Positions 41,089 through 48,840 of a stretch of DNA of 64,000 bases are shown in pieces. How positions within the stretch are numbered: the first letter of the stretch is position 1; the number at the start of each line of letters is the position of its first letter. The stretch lies in the NCBI GenBank assembly GCA_025153775.1, contig JAOALC010000001.1, positions 806,001 to 870,000 of the forward strand, read 5' to 3'. Below the pieces are notes generated by a model, which saw only the letters and a program-made list of their open reading frames with translations, was not told where the DNA came from and did not search any database. The position numbers were made by a program, and so were the translations under genes. Source of the stretch: SAR92 clade bacterium H231 (lineage in GTDB: Bacteria > Pseudomonadota > Gammaproteobacteria > Pseudomonadales > Porticoccaceae).

Positions 41089-41209
41089 GCGGGGCTCTAT
41101 GATTAATCATCTTTAAAACAGGGGGCCATTTTTTATCAATTACCGCTCCGTGGCAATCAAAAATGCACCAATTTAATGCATATTGCGATTAAATCTTCAG
41201 GTTAACCGG

Positions 41210-41686
41210 CTAGGCTAGGGGTTGGGCGGACAGAATGATTCCATTGTTGTCGGCATAGACATAGTCTTTTGGGGCAAAGGTAACGCCGCCAAAAGTCACA
41301 GGAATATTTAGCTCTCCAACACCTTTTTTATCTGTTTTCATAGGATGAACGCCCAGGGCCTGAACCCCTATATCTGTTGCCCTTATCTGGTCCACATCGC
41401 GGATGCAGCCATAGATAATAAGACCGGCCCAACCGTTGCTAGCAGCCTGCTCGGCAAGCATATCGCCAAGACAGGCGCGGCGCAGACTGCCCCCTGCATC
41501 AACCACTATTACTCTGCCCTCACCCGAAGTGCCGACCAGCTGTTTAACTAGGGAGTTATCTTCAAAGCACTTAATCGTCGTAATCTGCCCGCAAAACTGT
41601 TCGCGCCCGCCAAAATTGCTCAGCATGGGCTCAACAACGCGCACCAATTCAGGGTACTGATCACAGAGGTCCGGCGTTGACTGCAT
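41210..41686 (-). CDS. rraA: RraA-family protein (regulator of RNase E activity / HMG aldolase fold)
   Basis: RraA-fold protein of 158 residues. In E. coli, RraA binds and inhibits RNase E; related proteins are 4-hydroxy-4-methyl-2-oxoglutarate or oxaloacetate lyases. Blocks visible: [41 protein letters not shown] region, [15 protein letters not shown] and [13 protein letters not shown]. The Arg-Asp pair after the glycine-rich segment is shared by both groups, so activity cannot be decided. An in-frame TTG at 41695 overlaps the glcB stop; the ATG at 41686, with AGGGG nine bases upstream, is more likely. It is the second gene after glcB. Confidence 0.9.
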   Translation of the reverse strand: MQSTPDLCDQYPELVRVVEPMLSNFGGREQFCGQITTIKCFEDNSLVKQLVGTSGEGRVIVVDAGGSLRRACLGDMLAEQAASNGWAGLIIYGCIRDVDQIRATDIGVQALGVHPMKTDKKGVGELNIPVTFGGVTFAPKDYVYADNNGIILSAQPLA

Positions 41687-41691
41687 AGGAG

Positions 41692-43860
41692 TCAACCCCT
41701 GGCCTTGGCTTTTTGGCGATAGGCATGCAGCAGAGGCTCGGTGTAGCCGCTGGGCTGTTCCAGACCTTTAAATACCAGGTCACAGGCGGCCTGAAAGGCA
41801 ATGCTCTGATCAAAATTGGGGCCCATACTCACATAGTCAGCATCGGCAATATTCTGAGCGTCCACCACAGCGGCCATGCGCTGCAATGTCTCTCTGATCT
41901 GCTCTTCACTGCAGATTCCATGATGCCACCAGTTGGCCATATGCTGACTAGAGATTCGCAATGTAGCTCGGTCTTCCATCAGGCCAATATTATTAATATC
42001 CGGCACCTTGGAGCAGCCAACTCCCTGCTCTACCCAGCGCACCACATAGCCCAGTAATCCCTGAGCGTTATTGTCCAGCTCAAGCTGAATCTGCTCTGCA
42101 CTCAATACTCGATCGCCCAGCAGCGGAATATCGAGAATATCATCCACATTGGCTATTTCTCGCTGAGCGATTTGATCCTGCAAACTGGCTACATCGACCT
42201 GGTGATAGTGCATTGCATGCAATGTGGCCGCGGTTGGCGAAGGCACCCAGGCAGTATTGGCGCCAGACTTGGGATGGGCGATTTTGACTTTCATCATATC
42301 CGCCATATTGTCCGGTACTGCCCACATGCCTTTACCTATCTGAGCCTTGCCTTTGAGCCCGCAGGCCAGGCCTATATCCACATTGTGATCTTCATAGGCA
42401 GCAATCCACGGCAGAGCCTTTAAATCAGCTTTAAGGGCAAAGGGGCCAGCGTGCATACTGGTATGAATCTCATCCCCAGTGCGGTCCAAAAAGCCGGTAT
42501 TGATAAATACCACTCGGTCTTTAGCAGCCCGTATGCATTCCTTAAGGTTGACAGAAGTGCGTCGCTCCTCGTCCATAATGCCCACTTTGATAGTATGCCG
42601 ATCCAAGCCCAGAGCATCTTCGATACTATTGAACAGGTCGTCGGTGAAGCTAACCTCTTCAGGACCATGCATCTTGGGTTTCACTATATAGATACTGCCA
42701 GCCCGGGAGTTGTTGTGGCTGCCCGGCAGCTTAATATCTTGCATCGAAATCAGGCTGGTAATCACGCCGTCCATAATGCCTTCCGGAATCTCAGAATTGT
42801 CGCCATAGAGAATCGCCGGATTGGTCATAAGGTGCCCCACGTTGCGCACAAACATAAGGCTGCGCCCGCTGAGGGAGATTTCAGAGCCATCTGCAGCTTT
42901 GAATTGCCTGTGGGGATTCATGCTGCGGACAAAGGTTTTACCATTCCTATCAATGGTCTCCTCTAGGGTTCCAGAGATCAGCCCCATCCAGTTGCTGTAA
43001 GCCAGCGCCTTATCTTCAGCGTCTACAGCTGCAACAGAGTCTTCACAGTCCATAATGGTGGTCAGAGCAGCCTCCAGCACTATGTCCTTGACGCCAGCCC
43101 GGTCGGTTGCGCCGATCTGATGTCTAGAATCTACCTGAATTTCTATATGTAACTCATTGTTTTTTAACAATATTGAGCTAGGAGTTTCAGCCTCTCCCAA
43201 AAAGCCAACGAACTGGCTTGGTTGCTTTAGCCCCGCCAATTGGCCATCAGCCAGTCTGGCTTGAAAGTTCTGATCAACCACCCCATAAGCAGTGACATCC
43301 CTGTGGGAGCCATCAGCAAGGGGGGCAGCGAGATCGAGAAAGTCCCGTCCATAATCGATCACCCTATTGCCACGGACTGGATTATAGGCCCCAGCCTTCT
43401 CTGCTCCGCCCTCTTCTGAAATTACATCATTGCCATACAGTGCATCATAGAGACTTCCCCAGCGCGCATTGACGGCATTGAGGGCAAACCGAGCGTTCAT
43501 AATAGGCACTACCAGCTGCGGCCCAGCCTGCTCGGCAATCTCGCGGTCCACATTAGTAGGTGAAACAGCAAAATCCGCGCCCTCGGCTACCAGATAGCCA
43601 ATATCCTCTAAGAATGTTTTGTATTCTGCAAACCCAGCGCCTGACTGGTGCTGCTGATGCCAGTTATCTATCTGAGCCTGCAGGCTATCTCGCTTGGCTA
43701 ACAGGGCCTGATTTCTGGGCGCGAAGCTGTGGATAATAGTTGCAAAATTTTGCCAGAAGTTATCTGCATCAATACCCACCTGAGGACAGATGCGCTGGGT
43801 AACCAGGTCGTATATTGGCTTGGCAATCTGCAAGCCTGAATGCTCTATTCTGATGGTCAT
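41692..43860 (-). CDS. glcB: Malate synthase G
   Basis: Condenses glyoxylate and acetyl-CoA to malate, second step of the glyoxylate shunt. The large monomeric G form (722 residues) is recognised from [37 protein letters not shown] sequence ([18 protein letters not shown]), [16 protein letters not shown], and the Mg-binding and catalytic [11 protein letters not shown] and [17 protein letters not shown] segments. It lies downstream of the LysR regulator on the same strand, divergent from aceA, and is directly followed by rraA. Confidence 0.98.
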   Translation of the reverse strand: MTIRIEHSGLQIAKPIYDLVTQRICPQVGIDADNFWQNFATIIHSFAPRNQALLAKRDSLQAQIDNWHQQHQSGAGFAEYKTFLEDIGYLVAEGADFAVSPTNVDREIAEQAGPQLVVPIMNARFALNAVNARWGSLYDALYGNDVISEEGGAEKAGAYNPVRGNRVIDYGRDFLDLAAPLADGSHRDVTAYGVVDQNFQARLADGQLAGLKQPSQFVGFLGEAETPSSILLKNNELHIEIQVDSRHQIGATDRAGVKDIVLEAALTTIMDCEDSVAAVDAEDKALAYSNWMGLISGTLEETIDRNGKTFVRSMNPHRQFKAADGSEISLSGRSLMFVRNVGHLMTNPAILYGDNSEIPEGIMDGVITSLISMQDIKLPGSHNNSRAGSIYIVKPKMHGPEEVSFTDDLFNSIEDALGLDRHTIKVGIMDEERRTSVNLKECIRAAKDRVVFINTGFLDRTGDEIHTSMHAGPFALKADLKALPWIAAYEDHNVDIGLACGLKGKAQIGKGMWAVPDNMADMMKVKIAHPKSGANTAWVPSPTAATLHAMHYHQVDVASLQDQIAQREIANVDDILDIPLLGDRVLSAEQIQLELDNNAQGLLGYVVRWVEQGVGCSKVPDINNIGLMEDRATLRISSQHMANWWHHGICSEEQIRETLQRMAAVVDAQNIADADYVSMGPNFDQSIAFQAACDLVFKGLEQPSGYTEPLLHAYRQKAKARG

Positions 43861-43973
43861 TTAAATACTCTCCGCGGATCCAGTTGCCTAATCAGTCGAG
43901 TCTATTGGCAAGCGGCTAATTTTCCAAATCTATGGCTACTATGCTTGGTATTCAACAGGCTGATACCCTACGA

Positions 43974-44915
43974 CTATTTCAGGAGTTCCACTGAGACCGA
44001 CTTGATGAGCTGACGCAGCCACTTATGGCCGGGATCATGCTGCAATAGCGGGCTCCAAACCATTTTGAGGCGCATGCGTTCAATCTCAAAGGGCGGCTCT
44101 AAAATGACTACCCTGTCACTACCGGCGATAGATTTAGCAGACATGCTGGGAATGGTCACAATCAGATCATCCTGTTCCGCCAAAAGCAATGCCACCTGAT
44201 AATGTCTGGTAAACAGAGAAATATCCCGCTTAACCCCCTGCTTGCTCAGGGCCTCGTCAACCCAGCCGAGACGTTGCACATCATCCGGTGTCATCCCCAC
44301 GCCTACACCCATACCGGTTTTACTCACCCAGATATGCTTACTAGACAGATAGCTCTGTAGGTTCCAGTTATCTTTAACCGGATTATTAGAACTCATTACA
44401 CAGCTAAAACTATCATCCCAAAGATGCACCTGGTGGAAGGATTGAGGCAGTGAATCAAAGCGGTTGATAACCATATCAACCTTGCCCCGCTCGACATCGT
44501 GAAAGCTGACATCGCTTGGGGTCATAATATCTAGGCGTATATTGGGCGCCTGCTTGCGCAACTCCCGCAATAGCACCGGCAATAATGTTGATTCCGTATA
44601 GTCACTGGCCATAATGCGGAAAATACGGCTTGACTCCATGGGATTAAATTCGGTCTTTGGCAATATGGCCTGTTCCGCTGCAGACAGTACCTTACGCACC
44701 ATGGGCTGCAGCTCCAGAGCCCGATCTGTGGGCGTCATACCATCGCTAGTACGCACCAGAATAGGATCACCAAACAGATCTCGGAGCCGTCTTAGACTGT
44801 TGGACATGGCGGGCTGACTGATGCCTAGCTCCTCAGCGGCGCGGGTTACATTGCATTCGCGAAGCAGTACATCTAGGTAGACAAGGAGGTTTAAATCGAC
44901 TCTTGAGATATTCAT
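43974..44915 (-). CDS. LysR-family transcriptional regulator
   Basis: LTTR of 313 residues. The N-terminal winged HTH spans about 5-65 (LLVYLDVLLRECNVTRAAEELGI, shown only to its core; SQPAMSNSLRRLRDLFGDPIL), and the rest is the periplasmic-binding-protein-like effector domain. It is divergent from aceA and 113 bases upstream of glcB, so control of the glyoxylate shunt, with an organic acid as effector, is the simplest reading. The HTH resembles NahR/NodD-type LTTRs (DLNLLVYLDVLL). Role is inferred from position. Confidence 0.93.
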   Translation of the reverse strand: MNISRVDLNLLVYLDVLLRECNVTRAAEELGISQPAMSNSLRRLRDLFGDPILVRTSDGMTPTDRALELQPMVRKVLSAAEQAILPKTEFNPMESSRIFRIMASDYTESTLLPVLLRELRKQAPNIRLDIMTPSDVSFHDVERGKVDMVINRFDSLPQSFHQVHLWDDSFSCVMSSNNPVKDNWNLQSYLSSKHIWVSKTGMGVGVGMTPDDVQRLGWVDEALSKQGVKRDISLFTRHYQVALLLAEQDDLIVTIPSMSAKSIAGSDRVVILEPPFEIERMRLKMVWSPLLQHDPGHKWLRQLIKSVSVELLK

Positions 44916-44952
44916 TTGAATAATGCCCGCAATAGAAACTATTAATTAGATT

Positions 44953-44965
44953 TATGGCGCCATGA
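44953..44965. promoter_or_regulatory. Candidate LysR-type operator between lysR and aceA
   Basis: T-N11-A motif TTATGGCGCCATGAT context: T44953, then ATGGCGCCATG, then A44965, with the perfect 10-base palindrome ATGGCGCCAT at 44954-44963. It is 38 bases upstream of lysR and 63 bases upstream of aceA, fitting an LTTR site that controls both. Short palindromes occur by chance. Confidence 0.35.
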
Positions 44966-45028
44966 TACCTAAACTTCAGCATCAGTCAAATTAGCAAGCA
45001 AATAAGTATTCTCAAAAAGGGGTTAAAG

Positions 45029-46606
45029 ATGTCGACTTACCAAAACAATATAGCTGCAGTATCAAAGCTTAAAGAGGGACAGCCAGGCTGGGGAGCCATA
45101 AGCTCAGAATCCGCTGCTCGCATGCGCCTGCAGAACCGGTTTCAAACTGGCTTGGATATAGCGCGATACACCGCAGGCATAATGCGAGCGGATATGGACG
45201 CCTATGACGCCGACTCGTCCGCCTACACTCAATCTCTGGGTTGCTGGCACGGCTTTATCGGCCAGCAGAAGCTGATATCCATCAAAAAACACTTTGGTAC
45301 CACAGACAGGAAATATCTCTATCTATCAGGCTGGATGGTGGCGGCACTGCGCTCCGATTTCGGTCCATTGCCCGACCAGTCAATGCATGAAAAAACTTCC
45401 GTGGCATCGCTGATCGGCGAGCTCTACACCTTTTTGCGCCAGGCAGATGCGCGGGAACTCGGCGGTCTGTTCCGCCAGCTGGATACTGCTCAGGGCGATG
45501 CCAAGGCCGCTATTCAGGATCAGATCGATAATTTCCAGACCCATGTGGTGCCTATTATCGCTGATATTGATGCTGGCTTTGGCAATGCCGAAGCCACCTA
45601 TCTGATGGCTAAGCAAATGATTGAAGCCGGTGCCTGCTGTATTCAGATTGAAAACCAGGTCTCCGATGAGAAGCAGTGTGGACACCAGGATGGCAAGGTT
45701 ACAGTGCCCCATGAAGACTTTCTGGCCAAGATTAATGCGGTGCGCTACGCCTTCCTTGAGCTGGGTGTAGATGATGGCGTTATTGTAGCGCGTACCGACT
45801 CTCTGGGTGCTGGACTGACCAAACAGATCGCTGTAACCCGAGAGCCAGGCGATCTCGGCGACCAGTACAACTCCTTCCTTGATGTTGAAGAGATTGCAGC
45901 CGCTGATATGCAAAATGGCGATGTGGTCCTCAACCGCAATGGCAAACTAGTGCGCCCCAAGCGCCTGCCCAGCAATCTGTTCCAGTTTAAGCCGGGAACC
46001 GGTGAAGCTCGCTGTATTCTCGACAGTATTACCAGCCTGCAAAATGGCGCCGATATGATCTGGATTGAAACCGAAAAACCCCATGTGGGCCAGATCGGTG
46101 GCATGATGGATGAGATTCGCAAGGTAGTGCCCAATGCCAAACTGGTCTACAACAATAGTCCATCCTTTAACTGGACCCTCAACTTCCGCCAGCAGGTATT
46201 CGACGCAATGTCTGAAGCTGGAGAAGATGTGTCAGCCTATGATCGCGGAGATCTAATGAATGTCAGTTACGACGACAGCGCTCTAGCAGTCGCCGCTGAC
46301 GAGAAAATCCGCACATTCCAGGCAGATGCCGCCAAGCATGCTGGCATCTTCCATCATCTGATCACTCTACCCACCTATCACACTGCGGCGCTGTCTACCG
46401 ACAACCTAGCCAAAGAGTATTTTGGCGACCAGGGTATGCTCGGTTATGTTGCCGGCGTTCAGCGCAAAGAAATCCGCCAGGGTATCGCCTGTGTTAAGCA
46501 TCAAAATATGGCTGGATCAGATATGGGTGATGATCATAAAGAGTACTTTGCGGGTGAAGCAGCCCTAAAAGCTTCGGGCAAAGACAACACCATGAATCAG
46601 TTTTAG
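45029..46606 (+). CDS. aceA: Isocitrate lyase (long form)
   Basis: Splits isocitrate into glyoxylate and succinate. It is the long form (525 residues) found in Pseudomonas and relatives rather than the 434-residue E. coli type, with the catalytic loop SDEKQCGHQDGKVTVPHEDF, the Mg-binding PIIADIDAGFGN, and the C-terminal NTMNQF end. An AAAAAGGGG ribosome site lies before the ATG. It is divergent from the LysR gene, and glcB lies just beyond, so both shunt enzymes and a likely regulator are together. Confidence 0.97.
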   Translation: MSTYQNNIAAVSKLKEGQPGWGAISSESAARMRLQNRFQTGLDIARYTAGIMRADMDAYDADSSAYTQSLGCWHGFIGQQKLISIKKHFGTTDRKYLYLSGWMVAALRSDFGPLPDQSMHEKTSVASLIGELYTFLRQADARELGGLFRQLDTAQGDAKAAIQDQIDNFQTHVVPIIADIDAGFGNAEATYLMAKQMIEAGACCIQIENQVSDEKQCGHQDGKVTVPHEDFLAKINAVRYAFLELGVDDGVIVARTDSLGAGLTKQIAVTREPGDLGDQYNSFLDVEEIAAADMQNGDVVLNRNGKLVRPKRLPSNLFQFKPGTGEARCILDSITSLQNGADMIWIETEKPHVGQIGGMMDEIRKVVPNAKLVYNNSPSFNWTLNFRQQVFDAMSEAGEDVSAYDRGDLMNVSYDDSALAVAADEKIRTFQADAAKHAGIFHHLITLPTYHTAALSTDNLAKEYFGDQGMLGYVAGVQRKEIRQGIACVKHQNMAGSDMGDDHKEYFAGEAALKASGKDNTMNQF

Positions 46607-46643
46607 CAGGAAAAGATTCAGCAGCCCGCTACCTGCGGCTATT

Positions 46644-46688
46644 GAAAACGGCAAATATCTCTCAAAGGTATAGGCCGTTTTCTATTTT
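46644..46688. terminator. Terminator between aceA and the small membrane protein gene
   Basis: GAAAACGGC (46644-46652) pairs perfectly with GCCGTTTTC (46674-46682), with a 21-base loop, followed by TATTTT. It fits termination of aceA on the plus strand and may also serve the convergent small gene. Confidence 0.7.
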
Positions 46689-46899
46689 AGCGCTTAAAGC
46701 AAAACCCCTTGTAAAAGAAAAACAGTAATCCACAGAGAAGTAGGTCAATAATCTCTATAGGCTGCCTGAGTTCCTCGATAAAGAGGTGAATGCCCTGACT
46801 AAAAGTCTGCCCAGAAAAAAGACTCAATAGGGCGGACATAAGCATAACCACAACAACTGTACCGGCAATCTCAAAAAACGTTCGGAACTGGTAATCCAT
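46687..46899 (-). CDS. Small two-helix membrane protein, unknown
   Basis: Seventy residues with two strongly hydrophobic helices (about 12-29, AGTVVVVMLMSALLSLF; and about 50-63, IIDLLLCGLLFFFYK), joined by a polar loop, and a basic C-terminus. I do not recognise a family. It has a very good ribosome site (AAGGAGA, six bases before ATG), which is the main reason to believe it is expressed; the frame also opens at a GTG one codon earlier. Upstream at 46932-46949 there is a perfect 7-bp inverted repeat (GGATAAA-ATCC-TTTATCC). The C-terminus coincides with the aceA terminator region. Confidence 0.6.
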   Translation of the reverse strand: MDYQFRTFFEIAGTVVVVMLMSALLSLFSGQTFSQGIHLFIEELRQPIEIIDLLLCGLLFFFYKGFCFKR

Positions 46900-47088
46900 C
46901 ACCCTCTCCTTCTTTAGTTATGTCTTGGTTTGGATAAAATCCTTTATCCGTATCTGTATAGACCCGTTAATCCAGTTTTAGTGCCCAGATCTGATAGGCG
47001 CGACTTTGATCCAACAAAAAGGGCCGCGCCGGAGGCGATAAATTTTTACTGAGGACAAAAACCAAGCACATTAACTTTCTAAAATCGG

Positions 47089-47094
47089 TATAAT
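47089..47094 (+). promoter_or_regulatory. Candidate -10 box for the PyrD-PyrK fusion gene
   Basis: A consensus TATAAT lies 46 bases before the TTG start of the fusion gene, but no good -35 box is spaced correctly upstream. The rest of the 240-base gap (46900-47140) holds the small inverted repeat noted for the neighbouring gene and nothing else that I recognise. Confidence 0.35.
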
Positions 47095-47140
47095 CTCCGC
47101 CTGCGTAAACACCACATTAAACTAGCTTGAGCGATCCCAG

Positions 47141-48793
47141 TTGAATACAGAATTTCTTGGCAAGACAGTCTCCGGTCCCTTCACAATCCCTTCGGGCATT
47201 GTCACCACAGCCACCTCAATTATTCAGTATATGTTCGACCATATGCCGCAGATTGGTGTAATAACCACCAAGAGCGTTGGCCCAGAGCCCAGAGCAGGAA
47301 ATCGAGAGCCGGTTTATAGCCAGTATGCACCTGGCTGCTTTGTCAATGCGGTGGGCCTCACTAATCCAGGGGCACAGGCCGCAGCAGAGGCTATGGCCAA
47401 ACTGCGTATTCCAGAAGATCGTTTTCTACTGGTCTCTATCTTCGGTGGCAGCGTTGAAGAATTTGTTGAAGTAGCAAAAATCATGGCACCAGTAGCTAAC
47501 GGCCTGGAACTCAATCTCTCCTGCCCCCATGCCAAAGGCTATGGCATGGCCATGGGTCAGGACCCCGAGATGGTGCGTGAAGTTACCGCAGCGGTTAAGG
47601 CGGTTGTTGATATCCCTGTGATACCCAAGCTAACACCTAACACAGACAATATTGCCGATATCGCCCTGGCCGCAGTAGCTGGCGGCGCCGACGCTATCTG
47701 TGCCATCAACACAGTGGGGCCAGGTTATACCTCTTCCCACGGTGAGCCGGTTCTGAGCAATGGTGCAGGCGGCATGTCGGGCAAAGGTGTGCTGCCCATT
47801 GCCCTTAAATGCGTGCGCGAAATTAAGGCGGTAACCGATTTGCCCATTATTGGTTGCGGTGGTGTCAGCAGTGCAGCTGATACCAGAGAGTTTATTAAAG
47901 CAGGTTCCACCATTGTGGGTGTTGGCTCTGCCCTTACTGGCATGACGACGGATGATATTGGCAGCTATTTTAATCAGCTTGAGTCGGATCTCTGTTTTGA
48001 CTCGGATAAAGCTGAGGGACACATCCGCTACGATATAGATATGGATTTTGAGCCTGTGGTCCTGGTCGAAAATAAGCGCGTCTGTGAGGATATCTGTGTT
48101 CTAACCTTCGATCGCAAGATTAATATTCAGGCTGGTGAATTTGTGTTTCTCTGGGTGCCAGGCGTTGGTGAGAAGCCTTTCTCTGCGCTCTCTGATGACC
48201 CTTTCCAGCTTGCTGTGATCGATGTGGGTCATTTTACCCATCATCTTATGGATCTCGCTGTAGGCACAGAGGTCTATGTTCGCGGCCCCCATGGTATTGC
48301 AGTGTCTCCTCCAGAGGACGCTAAGATTATGGCAGTTGCCGGTGGCACTGGTCTGGCGGCTGTTTATCAGCTTGCCCGCGACTTTGGTAATGCCGAGGTA
48401 TTTACGGGCGCCCGCTCTGCTGAGCGCCTCTACTATCTCGAGGAATGTCAGCAGATCGCTGAGGTGCATGTGGCCACGGATGATGGCAGTCAGGGCTTTA
48501 AAGGGGTTGTGACTGAATTGTTGCGGGCGCGCTTACAGGAGATGACCCCAGCGGAGTTGGATAAGTTGGTGTTTTATAACTGTGGGCCTGCGCCTATGGT
48601 TCATGCGGCGGCAGCGGTTCAGCGTGAGTTCTGTCGCGATGATCAGATTTTTAGCGCAATTGATTATTTGACCAAATGTGGTGTAGGTATCTGTGGTGCC
48701 TGTGCGGCGCCAGATGGTCAGCGTATCTGCGTGGATGGGCCGTTTTTGCAGGGGTCTCCTGCGCGTCCTGACAGCCACCACTTGGCGGTTTAA
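47141..48793 (+). CDS. Fused dihydroorotate dehydrogenase (PyrD class 1B-like) and PyrK-like electron-transfer protein
   Basis: One 550-residue polypeptide with two parts. Residues 1-300 are a class 1 dihydroorotate dehydrogenase barrel: FMN-binding, NAVGLTNPG (69-77), the catalytic-base Cys128 in LELNLSCPHAKGYG, Lys163 (IPKLTPN) and Asn190. Residues about 305-550 are a PyrK-like flavodoxin-reductase domain with FAD-binding GEKPFSAL (343-350), NAD-binding GGTGLAA (401-407), CGPAPM (481-486) and a [2Fe-2S] site with Cys513, 518, 521 and 530. In known class 1B enzymes PyrD and PyrK are separate chains. It may use NAD+ for UMP synthesis; a related pyrimidine-reducing role is also possible, since SCPH..GQDPE resembles dihydropyrimidine dehydrogenase. 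Start is TTG with a weak ribosome site; a stop at 47123 bars extension. Confidence 0.85.
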   Translation: MNTEFLGKTVSGPFTIPSGIVTTATSIIQYMFDHMPQIGVITTKSVGPEPRAGNREPVYSQYAPGCFVNAVGLTNPGAQAAAEAMAKLRIPEDRFLLVSIFGGSVEEFVEVAKIMAPVANGLELNLSCPHAKGYGMAMGQDPEMVREVTAAVKAVVDIPVIPKLTPNTDNIADIALAAVAGGADAICAINTVGPGYTSSHGEPVLSNGAGGMSGKGVLPIALKCVREIKAVTDLPIIGCGGVSSAADTREFIKAGSTIVGVGSALTGMTTDDIGSYFNQLESDLCFDSDKAEGHIRYDIDMDFEPVVLVENKRVCEDICVLTFDRKINIQAGEFVFLWVPGVGEKPFSALSDDPFQLAVIDVGHFTHHLMDLAVGTEVYVRGPHGIAVSPPEDAKIMAVAGGTGLAAVYQLARDFGNAEVFTGARSAERLYYLEECQQIAEVHVATDDGSQGFKGVVTELLRARLQEMTPAELDKLVFYNCGPAPMVHAAAAVQREFCRDDQIFSAIDYLTKCGVGICGACAAPDGQRICVDGPFLQGSPARPDSHHLAV

Positions 48794-48840
48794 TAAGCTC
48801 GGCATTTCAGCCCAGCTGTATCTAAGGGCCTCCTCCCAGA

